Translations under genes and position numbers: made by a program
From: Desulfobacterales bacterium
GTDB taxonomy: Bacteria > Desulfobacterota > DSM-4660 > Desulfatiglandales > Desulfatiglandaceae
Length of the DNA stretch: 8,012 nt
Assembly (NCBI GenBank): GCA_022013615.1
Contig: JAKLQB010000118.1
Span: 1-8,012, forward strand
Direction: 5' to 3'
Shown: in pieces, positions 1-6,489 of the stretch
Position numbering within the stretch: the stretch's first letter is position 1
Layout: each line of letters opens with the position of its first letter
The notes under the pieces: generated by a model
Told to the model about the DNA's origin: nothing
Databases searched by the model: none
What the model saw: only the letters and a program-made list of their open reading frames with translations

Positions 1-24
1 CCTAAATTCCTGAATTCCTGAATT
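1..24. repeat. Short tandem repeat, 8-base unit CCTGAATT
   Basis: Three consecutive 8-base units lie here: CCTAAATT, CCTGAATT, CCTGAATT. The first has one mismatch. The window edge cuts the region, so the array may extend further left. Confidence 0.6.
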
Positions 25-77
25 CTACGAGTGTCCAATTTTCATGCAAACTATACAAAAACAAACGAGAACAACTA

Positions 78-107
78 CTTAACCACTCAACTTCTTAACC
101 ACTTAAC
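78..107. repeat. Short direct repeat CTTAACCACT
   Basis: CTTAACCACT occurs at 78-87 and again at 94-103, a period of 16 bases. Degenerate TTAAC/TCAAC words lie between and after the copies. It resembles simple intergenic repeat sequence rather than protein-coding DNA. Confidence 0.5.
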
Positions 108-353
108 GAGGTCTGTAATAAGATGAATAATTTATGTTTACCAGATCAAGTCTTATATGAAACCCTATTCGTTTAGAGTTACTTTTGTGGCAAGAACCTT
201 TTAAGGAGAGGGCGCTGCCATATCCCCTAATGTTGTGATAGTGGATGCAATCTTATAGATTATAGGGATCTGTTCCCCGGAGGGGCAAACACCGAGTTCG
301 ACCGGTACATTTCCACGCCACGCGAAGGGCCCTTGGCGAACACGACCTTCAGG

Positions 354-1490
354 TCACTCTTTTAGCTTTAAAACATTGAAAGCGGCCGTGGGTCGGCCAA
401 AGCCTTTCAGTTGCAGCTCTCCCACAGACTCGGCCTCGACTAAATCCTCGATCTTGCTGAGCGTCTTCTGGTCTGTCAGGATCTGTCCCCCCACGGCCTC
501 CGAGGAAAGGCGGGAGGCGAGGATGGTCACATTACCCACTGCTCCATAGTCCATCCGCCCCTCAAAACCGATGGTACCCAGGGTTGCGTACCCAGAAGCC
601 ATACCCACTCCCAAATCCAAGTCGTAGCCTTTTTTGAGCCATCCCTGGCGGAGGTCTCCCACTCTGGCTTGCATTTCCATGGCCATGCGCACCGCCTTTT
701 CTGTATGGTCCTCCTGAGGAATCGGATCATTGAAGAAGACCATGATTCCGTCTCCGGCAAAGTGCTCTAACGTTCCATCAAAGTGAAAGATCAGTTTTCC
801 CATTTCGGTGTGATAATTCCTTAACAACCCAACGACCTCTTCGGGCTCGGCGTAATCGGAGAAGGCGGTAAAGCCGCGCAAATCTATAAATACGACAGTT
901 ACCTCACGTCGGTGACTCTCAAGCAGCCCTTCCTCTCCTGAGGAGGTGATAAGGTCTACGAGCTGGGGAGAGAGAAAGCGCTTTAACTGCTCGACTCGCT
1001 GCAATTTGGCGAGTTGCTCCGCAACTTGTTGCTCGAGCGTCCGGTTCCATTCTGCAAGCTGAGCCGACTGCGCTTCCAGCTTGGCCGATTGCTCAAGGAC
1101 CGTGTCATGAAGGGCCTTGATCCGTAACATCGACTTGACCCTGGCGACCAGCGCGGCGTGGTCTACGGGCTTTGTCAGGTATTCGTCCCCACCTGCTTCG
1201 AGACCGGCGACAACGTCTTTAGGATCCGCTTTTGCAGTGACCATGATGATCGGCATGAATGGCAAAGAGGAGTCCGCTCTTAGGTGTTGGCAGACCTCAA
1301 TACCATCCATCTTGGGCATCATGATATCAAGCAGGATCAGGTCCGGCTTCTTCTCTTTGGCCATGCCCAGCCCCGCTTCGCCGTCTGTCGCCGTGAGGAT
1401 CTTGTAGTCGTGGGCCTCAAGGCGAGTCTGGAGAATATCCAGGTTTGTGAGGTTATCATCCACGATCAGGATCAATGGTGGCGTTTTCAC
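354..1490 (-). CDS. Response regulator fused to class III adenylate/guanylate cyclase
   Basis: A 378-residue cytoplasmic protein that should make a cyclic nucleotide under phosphorelay control. A receiver domain spans residues 1-125, with acidic D11/D12, phospho-acceptor D55 in LLDIMMP, T85 and K107. A Gln/Glu-rich coiled coil at about 128-170 links it to a class III cyclase homology domain at about 193-375. The metal-binding aspartates are visible as D203 (FIDLRGFT) and D247 (FAGDG), and the catalytic Arg as R327. The usual base-selecting Lys is H243, the position equivalent to mammalian Asp1018 is G316, and the transition-state Asn position is I323, so activity and substrate are uncertain. 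The start is GTG, supported by GAGGAGG 8 bases upstream. It follows the single-domain regulator by 21 bases, so it is probably last in the operon. Domain identity is secure; ATP versus GTP is not. Confidence 0.93.
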   Translation of the reverse strand: MKTPPLILIVDDNLTNLDILQTRLEAHDYKILTATDGEAGLGMAKEKKPDLILLDIMMPKMDGIEVCQHLRADSSLPFMPIIMVTAKADPKDVVAGLEAGGDEYLTKPVDHAALVARVKSMLRIKALHDTVLEQSAKLEAQSAQLAEWNRTLEQQVAEQLAKLQRVEQLKRFLSPQLVDLITSSGEEGLLESHRREVTVVFIDLRGFTAFSDYAEPEEVVGLLRNYHTEMGKLIFHFDGTLEHFAGDGIMVFFNDPIPQEDHTEKAVRMAMEMQARVGDLRQGWLKKGYDLDLGVGMASGYATLGTIGFEGRMDYGAVGNVTILASRLSSEAVGGQILTDQKTLSKIEDLVEAESVGELQLKGFGRPTAAFNVLKLKE

Positions 1491-1511
1491 AATGCAATCC
1501 TCCTCAATCGC

Positions 1512-1877
1512 CTATGGCACATACTCGCGGATTTTTGCCAGGAGATCACGTGGACTGAACGGCTTCGCGACATAATCATCGCAGCCAGCCTCAAATGCCT
1601 TCTCATCGTCGCCGCTCAGCGCATAGGAGGTGACCACGATGATTGGGACCTTTTGGAGATTGGGGTTCGCCTTGATCCGTCGCGTGGCTTCGTATCCGTC
1701 GATACCAGGGAGTTGGATGTCCATCAGAATCAGGTGGGGGAGATGGGTCTCGGCCGCGGTCACCCCCTCTACCCCGGTGACCGCCTCGATCACCTCATAA
1801 CCGCTGCTCGTGAGGAGGTCACGCATGATACGCCGGTTGTCCTCGTGGTCTTCGACCACTAAAATTCTCTTGCTCAT
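1512..1877 (-). CDS. Single-domain response regulator (CheY-like receiver)
   Basis: A 121-residue stand-alone receiver domain with no output domain. The acidic pair E9/D10, phospho-acceptor D53 in [12 protein letters not shown]83 and K105 before Pro are all present, so it should be phosphorylated on D53. Its ATG overlaps the kinase stop in an ATGA arrangement (1874-1877), implying translational coupling and making the upstream kinase its natural partner. It resembles the small receivers often found beside GAF/HisKA kinases, which relay phosphate or act through protein contacts. Here it may act as an intermediate or phosphate sink for the following receiver-cyclase; that role is inferred from gene order. 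Confidence 0.95.
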   Translation of the reverse strand: MSKRILVVEDHEDNRRIMRDLLTSSGYEVIEAVTGVEGVTAAETHLPHLILMDIQLPGIDGYEATRRIKANPNLQKVPIIVVTSYALSGDDEKAFEAGCDDYVAKPFSPRDLLAKIREYVP

Positions 1878-3925
1878 CTCTGCTCCATTTGTCTCTCTAC
1901 TCGAACCGGAAGTGTAAACCGGAAAGTCGAGCCTTTCCCCAGGCTGGAATCCACCCAGATGCGCCCCCCGTGCATTTCGATGATTCTCTTGGCAATGGAG
2001 AGCCCAAGGCCAGTTCCGTCCTTCTCTCGGGTGCTGGAACTATCAGCCTGGTGGAACTCCTTGAAGATCCTTTTGTGATCGGCTTCCGAAAGCCCGGGAC
2101 CTGTATCAGAAACGGAGACCAAAAACGCTTCGTTGGAAGCGGTCGCCTCCACCCTAACTTCCCCCTCCTCGGTGAATTTAATCGCGTTCCCGACGAGATT
2201 CAACAGCACCTGGGAGATGCGTTGTTCATCGCCCTTGCCTGAGGTTAAATCTGGAGCGACCACAACCTTCAACGCGAGGTTCTTCTCTGCAGCTAAGGAC
2301 TCAACCGAAGTGAAGACCGTCTGAACCACCTCCTTCATTGAATACTCGCTGAGCGAAAGAGAAAGCTGTCCCGCTTCAATCTTGGAAAGGTCGAGAACGT
2401 CATTGATCAGGCTGAGTAGATGGCGTCCATTCTTCTCCAAGCGCTCCAGAACATCCTGAATCTTCTCGGGCACATCGCCATAGATTTTGTCCAGAATTAG
2501 CTGTGTATAACCCAGGATAGCGTTCAGTGGGGTTCTAAGTTCGTGACTCATATTGGCAAGGAACTCGGACTTGTGTTTGCTGGCGATCTCGAGCTGGCGC
2601 CCCTTTTCCTCGATCTCGCGGAAAAGCCGAGCATTCTGGATTGCCAGCGCCGACTGGGTGGCGAAATCCTGAAGGAAGTCCACTGTTTCCTGTTCGAACC
2701 GGCCAGGCTCCCTGCGCCGAACCACCAGGCTACCTATAATCTTCTCCTCCCGAAGCAGTGGCACTGCGAGCAATGCTCGGAATCCAGCCTTAAGCACTGA
2801 CTCGCGCAAGGGATAGTCTGGTCCGTCCAGTATGTCCGGCACCTGCTCCGCCTCACGTCTTAGTCCAGCCCGACCCACCACAGTCTCGCCCAGTTTGATT
2901 GGAAATTCCCGGATCGCCTGCAACAGTTCCTCACTCATCCGATGCGTTGCGCGTAGCTGGAACTCTTCGGTTATTTCATCGAACTCATAGATCGCTCCTG
3001 CCTCTGTCCCTGAAAGTTGGACAGCGTAAGCAACGATCTTGCTAAGCACCATATGGAGATCCAGGGTCGAGCTGATTGTCTGGCTCACGTCCCTCAGGGC
3101 TTTCAGTTCTTCCACCGATCGAGCTAACTCCCGGGTGCGCACTTCGACCTTCTGTTCCAGGGTTCTGCTGTACTGCTCCAGTTTTTCTTTGCTCTCGCTA
3201 AGCTCTCCAAATAACTGCTTGATCGATCCCCGCATGCCATCTAAATGCTGAGCGAGTATTCCAACCTCGTCACTACTGCTTTTGTCAACGAATGTGTCTA
3301 AATCACCATGAGCAATCAATGAAGCCGACTCTTGTAATTTCAATAGAGGGCGAGAAATATACCTTTTTGTTATGACTATGGATGTGAGCCAAATTGCCGA
3401 AATGATGAGGACTGTCAAGGCAATAATGCCGTAAATCAGCAAAAAGACCTGTTTTTTCACGCTTTCGCGCGACATCACTATTAGAATCTTACCGACTTTG
3501 CTTTCTTCAAAGTGAATATCAGAAGATTTTACAATAAATTCCGAGTCTTTCAGCAATGTGGGAGACATCGCCGATTCAAGCCGTTGTAGCTGAAACCCAT
3601 GACGTTTTTTCTTTGTGATAACCTGGTCTCCCCACGATATCTTTGTATAAACTATTGACTCATCTAAAAATAAGGCCTCAACAAAGTCATTTACAACATC
3701 ATTGTCCATGTTCCAAAGAGGCGTTGGCAGACTTATCTGCGCGAGCTTCATGGCATTGTCTAACCGAGTTTTTAGCTCGCTCTCGATTATGTTAATGTCA
3801 AAAAGGATACCGGCTGTGGCAAAAGCAATCAATAATAAAGTAACGACGCCAATCAAGGCGTAACTGAAACGGCGGCTGATGCTACTGACTCTAAGAGAAG
3901 GTTTAGATGATGAGGCGTTCTGCAT
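1874..3925 (-). CDS. Membrane sensor histidine kinase (periplasmic sensor-HAMP-GAF-HisKA-HATPase)
   Basis: A 683-residue inner-membrane kinase. In order: short cytoplasmic N-terminus; TM1 about 22-44; periplasmic sensor about 45-158 carrying PLWNMD (69-74), a motif type seen in CHASE8-like periplasmic sensors; TM2 about 159-184; HAMP about 188-238; coiled coil 240-278; GAF about 282-432; HisKA with phospho-acceptor H461 in [10 protein letters not shown]; and HATPase_c with N-box [10 protein letters not shown]1 DTGPGL and G2 GTGLGL. No receiver is attached; the next gene supplies one. I chose the ATG at 3925 because AAGGA lies 8 bases upstream; a TTG two codons earlier sits too close to it. 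The N-terminal half is about 41% GC against about 54% in the adjacent downstream segment, suggesting a mosaic gene. The ligand is unknown; the solute-binding protein encoded just upstream is a candidate partner. Confidence 0.95.
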   Translation of the reverse strand: MQNASSSKPSLRVSSISRRFSYALIGVVTLLLIAFATAGILFDINIIESELKTRLDNAMKLAQISLPTPLWNMDNDVVNDFVEALFLDESIVYTKISWGDQVITKKKRHGFQLQRLESAMSPTLLKDSEFIVKSSDIHFEESKVGKILIVMSRESVKKQVFLLIYGIIALTVLIISAIWLTSIVITKRYISRPLLKLQESASLIAHGDLDTFVDKSSSDEVGILAQHLDGMRGSIKQLFGELSESKEKLEQYSRTLEQKVEVRTRELARSVEELKALRDVSQTISSTLDLHMVLSKIVAYAVQLSGTEAGAIYEFDEITEEFQLRATHRMSEELLQAIREFPIKLGETVVGRAGLRREAEQVPDILDGPDYPLRESVLKAGFRALLAVPLLREEKIIGSLVVRRREPGRFEQETVDFLQDFATQSALAIQNARLFREIEEKGRQLEIASKHKSEFLANMSHELRTPLNAILGYTQLILDKIYGDVPEKIQDVLERLEKNGRHLLSLINDVLDLSKIEAGQLSLSLSEYSMKEVVQTVFTSVESLAAEKNLALKVVVAPDLTSGKGDEQRISQVLLNLVGNAIKFTEEGEVRVEATASNEAFLVSVSDTGPGLSEADHKRIFKEFHQADSSSTREKDGTGLGLSIAKRIIEMHGGRIWVDSSLGKGSTFRFTLPVRVERQMEQR

Positions 3926-3995
3926 GGACAAAATCCTTTATGACGTATTGCGCCACCAAAACGTTGGCGAGATCCTGATTCAGTAAAGGGGTATT

Positions 3996-4766
3996 TTAAA
4001 GTTTGTCTTCAATCTCTGGAAATGGATCATCTTCTAATATATTATTCCATTTTTTGCGAATCTGCATTATTGTTCCATCAGCTAACATTTCGTCAAAAGC
4101 ATTTCTCCAGTTTTGTACAATTGAATCTGACGTTTTCTTTGAAAAAGCAATCATAAGATCAATTTTTCTGAGGTGGTAGACCTCCTCTATTTCATTATAA
4201 TCAACCCCGGCCAACTCACAGACAGTTTTTAATCCCGGTTTTTTATATGTCCATAGGTCTATACGACCGAGAACAAGCTTTTTAGCATTTTTTTGTTCAT
4301 CAGAAACAGGTTCAAGATTTGTAAATCCTAGACTGTTGAGTAAACGCTCTCTTGTATCATCTCGAAGCGTACCAATGCGTTTTACTTTTTTGGCATCTTC
4401 CAGGCTGTTAATTTTTATACCTGAACCCTTCTTAGCGACAAGGATATCTCTTTTTGTCGCTAACGGACCAATCCATTTAAATTTATCATGACGTTCTTTC
4501 GTATAAGTCGTACCAAACAATACAATATTTTCGTCTTCCAAAGCCATTTTGTAAGCTCTTGCCCATGGATAAACCTTGATTTGCTCATGAGAACCTACCC
4601 TTCTCTGAATTTCTTTAACTATTTCAACAGAAGGTCCAACCAGTACACCGTCCTTTAAATAGTTCAAGGGCGGCAGGTTTTCTGTTAAAATTGTAAGTTC
4701 TGCTGACAGTACAGGTTGAACTGAAATTAGAAACACTGATGCCACTATTACAAATAGCTTTTTCAT
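3996..4766 (-). CDS. Periplasmic solute-binding protein, family 3 (amino-acid type)
   Basis: A 256-residue secreted protein. A clear signal peptide covers residues 1-22 (MKK, hydrophobic core, then VLSA before ELTI), with predicted signal peptidase I cleavage and no lipobox. The mature part starts with the typical SBP_bac_3 strand and the TENLPPLNY/VGPSVEIVKEI pattern, and ends with ADGTIMQIRKKW, which resembles the usual family C-terminus (DGTxxxIxxKW). Mature length of about 234 residues is normal. AAGGAGG lies 6 bases before the ATG. No permease or ATPase gene is nearby. Instead the histidine kinase begins 70 bases downstream, so it more likely acts as a sensory binding protein than in uptake; this is inference. 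The gene is markedly AT-rich (about 34% GC in 4021-4320), unlike its neighbours, hinting at separate origin. The ligand cannot be read from sequence. Confidence 0.9.
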   Translation of the reverse strand: MKKLFVIVASVFLISVQPVLSAELTILTENLPPLNYLKDGVLVGPSVEIVKEIQRRVGSHEQIKVYPWARAYKMALEDENIVLFGTTYTKERHDKFKWIGPLATKRDILVAKKGSGIKINSLEDAKKVKRIGTLRDDTRERLLNSLGFTNLEPVSDEQKNAKKLVLGRIDLWTYKKPGLKTVCELAGVDYNEIEEVYHLRKIDLMIAFSKKTSDSIVQNWRNAFDEMLADGTIMQIRKKWNNILEDDPFPEIEDKL

Positions 4767-4821
4767 AATAGACCTCCTTCCTTAAATCCCTGTTCAGCTT
4801 CCGTTTAAAGTCCTTTGTAGC

Positions 4822-4856
4822 CATGGGGGTCACCCCCTTCAAGGGTTGAAACCCAT
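4822..4856 (-). promoter_or_regulatory. Cluster of overlapping palindromes in the leader of the binding-protein gene
   Basis: Three short perfect stems overlap so that they exclude one another: GGGGG/CCCCC at 4825-4837 (loop of 3), CCCTT/AAGGG at 4835-4845 (loop of 1) and GGGTT/AACCC at 4843-4854 (loop of 2). An outer ATGGG/CCCAT pair (4823-4827 with 4852-4856) could close the whole cluster. On the minus strand it includes AAGGGGGTGA, close to the ideal ribosome site, 5 bases before an ATG at 4824. It could be a protein-binding site or an RNA switch. The function is unknown. Confidence 0.4.
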
Positions 4857-4884
4857 TGAAATTGTTGAGGTGTGATCTATCTGA

Positions 4885-5030
4885 TGCTAAAAAATACAAA
4901 AGCCTCCAAAAAGGCATAATGATGCCTCGGAGGCTTTTTGTCAGCACCTTCTGGAAACATCTTTTCATGGTTTCCCTCAGAAGGTTGAGGTTATGTTGTT
5001 GTGTTTACTGGTGGCTTAACAAATTTGGTC
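4885..5030 (-). ncRNA. Candidate structured RNA (small RNA or attenuator leader)
   Basis: A minus-strand unit with its own promoter (5037-5065), predicted start near 5030, a long imperfect hairpin at 4947-4984 and a terminator-like hairpin at 4898-4938 followed by TTTTGTATTTTTT. The hairpin pairs CCTTCT with AGAAGG (4947-4952 with 4979-4984) and GGAAAC with GTTTCC (4953-4958 with 4970-4975), with a 3-base bulge on one side. This layout fits a free small RNA of about 140-150 bases, or a leader that attenuates the binding-protein gene about 120 bases downstream. I looked for GEMM-I, preQ1 and fluoride riboswitch consensus elements and did not recognise any. The ends are approximate. Confidence 0.4.
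4892..4939 (-). terminator. Strong nested-hairpin terminator, possibly bidirectional
   Basis: The 10-base outer stem AAAAGCCTCC / GGAGGCTTTT (4898-4907 with 4929-4938) encloses an inner stem AGGCAT / ATGCCT (4912-4917 with 4922-4927) with loop AATG. T-rich sequence follows on both strands: TTTTTG on plus and TTTTGTATTTTTT on minus. With no plus-strand gene nearby, the minus-strand reading is favoured. It would end the candidate RNA or attenuate the signalling operon, and could also stop transcription from the dehydrogenase gene. Confidence 0.75.
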
Positions 5031-5036
5031 ACATTC

Positions 5037-5065
5037 ATTTAAACTGAAAATATAGCTGTTGTCAA
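5037..5065 (-). promoter_or_regulatory. Sigma70-type promoter
   Basis: On the minus strand TTGACA (5065-5060, a perfect -35 match) is separated by exactly 17 bases from TTAAAT (5042-5037, 4 of 6 against TATAAT). Initiation near 5030 would place the hairpin at 4947-4984 and the terminator at 4898-4938 in the transcript, followed by the binding-protein gene if transcription reads through. It is the best promoter I found in the window; the call rests on consensus only. Confidence 0.55.
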
Positions 5066-5100
5066 ATGAAATTGGAAAATCGTGGTTACAGACGGAACCA

Positions 5101-5234
5101 AAGGATAGATATCGAACTTCCTGGCGTTCTTCGTTGGATCAGGCGTCGGATAAAACTTGTCCGAGCTACATTAGCCATGCTTATCGAACTTATAAAACCT
5201 TATTTAACTACTAACCATGAACTATGACCTGTCT
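5101..5234. repeat. Repeat-like intergenic segment with TATCGAACTT direct repeat
   Basis: TATCGAACTT occurs at 5110-5119 and 5182-5191. Between them lie small inverted repeats: CGGA/TCCG around 5146-5163 and GCTA-CAT-TAGC near 5165-5175. CCTGG/CAGG also brackets 5120-5143. The segment follows the dehydrogenase stop and ends in simple ACTAACCATGAACTATG-type sequence. It looks like an interspersed non-coding repeat rather than a gene, but a second copy is not visible in this window. Confidence 0.35.
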
Positions 5235-6110
5235 TTACTCCAAGCCTGATTGTTCCCGAATACTGCGGCCAATGGCAGAAACGTCATCGTCGCCGTAACC
5301 CCTGGCAATAAGCCCGTTTTCAATTTGTGCAACCAAGGCGGTCGCAGGAAGTGTGGCGCCCAGCTCCCGAGCCGTATCAAGGGCGATCCGAAGATCTTTG
5401 TGGTGCAGCCGGACACGGAAACCAAGAGGATATGTGTTGTTGACGACGTTTTTCCCTCTGTTATGCAACACCCAGGAACTTGCTGCACCCCCGCTAATGG
5501 CCTGGATCACTTTATCCATGTCAAGGCCGGCTTTCATTCCCAATGTTAACCCTTCGGCAACTGTCAGGTAGGTGCCCGAGATGATGATTTGATTGATGGC
5601 CTTGGTAATCTGACCGGCGCCGATGGGCCCCACGTGGACCACTGATTTTCCCATGACCTCCAATATGGGCAGAGCGTTTTCAAAATCTGCGGTTTCACCG
5701 CCGACCATTATGGCCAGCGTTCCGTTTTGCGCACCTTCCGGCCCGCCTGAAACAGGAGCATCCAGCATTTTAACACCTTTCTCTCCAAGCTTTTCGGCAA
5801 TACGGCGGGTGGCTGTCGGGCTAATCGTGGACATGTCCACAACGATCGCACCGTCTAAGGCCCCGTGAATGACACCATCGGTTCCTAAAATAATTTCTTC
5901 AACGTCCGGCGTATCACTTACGCAGATAACAATGACCTCTGCGCCTGCGGCCGCTTCCTTGGGTGAGACCGACCGCCGGGCACCTTCCGCTGACACGATT
6001 TCTTCTTTTTCTCTGGTGCGGTTATGCACGGTGAGTTCATGACCCGCCTTCAGTATGTTAAGTGCCATGCCGGCGCCCATGGTTCCAAGACCGATAAATG
6101 CTACTTTCAT
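5235..6110 (-). CDS. NAD(P)-dependent beta-hydroxyacid dehydrogenase (GarR / GLYR / HIBADH family)
   Basis: A 291-residue soluble oxidoreductase of normal family length. It has an N-terminal Rossmann domain with GLGTMGAGMA (7-16) and a C-terminal all-helical domain (about 165-291). Family motifs are DAPVSGG (117-123, substrate-binding Ser121), GAGQITKAINQI with catalytic Lys170 and Asn173, and HHKDL with Lys238. After the second strand the sequence is HNRTREK rather than an acidic residue, the pattern linked to NADPH preference in glyoxylate / succinic-semialdehyde reductases. It therefore more likely reduces a small aldehyde acid (tartronate, succinic or glyoxylic semialdehyde type) than oxidises 3-hydroxyisobutyrate. 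The exact substrate is unresolved. GGAGG sits 6 bases before the ATG. The 91-residue gene ends 74 bases upstream, so co-transcription is possible. Confidence 0.92.
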   Translation of the reverse strand: MKVAFIGLGTMGAGMALNILKAGHELTVHNRTREKEEIVSAEGARRSVSPKEAAAGAEVIVICVSDTPDVEEIILGTDGVIHGALDGAIVVDMSTISPTATRRIAEKLGEKGVKMLDAPVSGGPEGAQNGTLAIMVGGETADFENALPILEVMGKSVVHVGPIGAGQITKAINQIIISGTYLTVAEGLTLGMKAGLDMDKVIQAISGGAASSWVLHNRGKNVVNNTYPLGFRVRLHHKDLRIALDTARELGATLPATALVAQIENGLIARGYGDDDVSAIGRSIREQSGLE

Positions 6111-6184
6111 TGTGATCCTCCCTTATGAGTAAGTATTTTTTTGTTATAAAGAGCACTCATTGCTTGTTCGTCGTGTCCTTGTTC

Positions 6185-6460
6185 TCATTTGCCTAATGTA
6201 GTTTTTTCGGCCCAACTGAAGACGCACTTCCAAAACGACTCCAAGCCTTCTTGTGGAGTGGCAACCAAAAAAACCTGAAGGTGTTCCCAAGAGACGAAAA
6301 GATCATATCCCAGTTCCACCCCGTTCCTATCAACCAGGCCGAGCCTGACCCCACGGGAGTCAACAACTTTCACCAACCCAACATAGAGCCGCTCCGGTAC
6401 CATACCATCAGGTAAGGTAAGCGCTATCAAACAACCCTTTTCAATGGTCTCTTTTTCCAT
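6185..6460 (-). CDS. Small hypothetical protein, 91 residues, probably all-beta
   Basis: I do not recognise this family. The protein has 91 residues with no signal peptide or membrane segment. Residues 8-70 alternate hydrophobic strands with Gly/Asp turns (CLIALTLPDG, YVGLVKVVDSRGVRLGLVD, YDLFVSWEHLQVFLVA), reminiscent of a small SH3- or Sm-like barrel; that fold guess is inference only. The tail (72-91) is predicted helical with two Trp. The gene is supported by AGGAGG 5 bases before the ATG and by sitting 29 bases after the hydrolase stop, which implies one operon. The 74-base gap to the dehydrogenase contains an ATGAGT/ACTCAT inverted repeat (6125-6130, 6155-6160) but no convincing terminator. 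Confidence 0.75.
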   Translation of the reverse strand: MEKETIEKGCLIALTLPDGMVPERLYVGLVKVVDSRGVRLGLVDRNGVELGYDLFVSWEHLQVFLVATPQEGLESFWKCVFSWAEKTTLGK

Positions 6461-6489
6461 CAGTCCCTCCTTTTTTTATAGAAGCTCTT

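Larger units (their letters stand above)
1..353. other. Non-coding region downstream of the cyclase gene
   Basis: I see no convincing gene on either strand here. It holds two short tandem repeats (listed separately), a perfect small inverted repeat AATCT-TAT-AGATT at 249-261 flanked by ATCCC (222-226) and GGGAT (265-269), and CCCC-GGA-GGGG at 275-285. Read on the minus strand just after the cyclase stop there are also short stems (GACC/GGTC next to the stop, CGCCA/TGGCG further on). None is followed by a convincing T-run, so I cannot call a terminator for the signalling operon. A minus-strand frame stays open for about 50 codons after the cyclase stop but shows no motif. Confidence 0.6.

Noticed and set aside
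123..176. 17-codon plus-strand ORF starting at 123
   Set aside because: It is too short, has no convincing ribosome site spacing, and nothing follows it on that strand.
207..353. Readthrough extension of the cyclase: the frame stays open about 50 codons after its TGA
   Set aside because: The extension shows no domain or motif, the cyclase domain is already complete, and the length is plausible by chance.
1117..1862. Plus-strand open frames opposite the two response regulators
   Set aside because: They are antisense shadows of genes with clear receiver motifs and lack recognisable domains.
3926..3931. TTG start for the histidine kinase
   Set aside because: The ribosome site AAGGA would be only 2 bases away; the ATG at 3925 has better spacing.
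4825..4968. Longer start at 4968 for the overlapping small ORF
   Set aside because: This part runs through the hairpin and terminator structures and has no ribosome site or protein-like character; only the ATG at 4824 is worth considering.
4767..5100. Cyclic-di-GMP or other known riboswitch upstream of the binding protein
   Set aside because: The conserved GEMM-I core and the preQ1 and fluoride consensus pieces were looked for and not found on the minus strand; the element is left unclassified.
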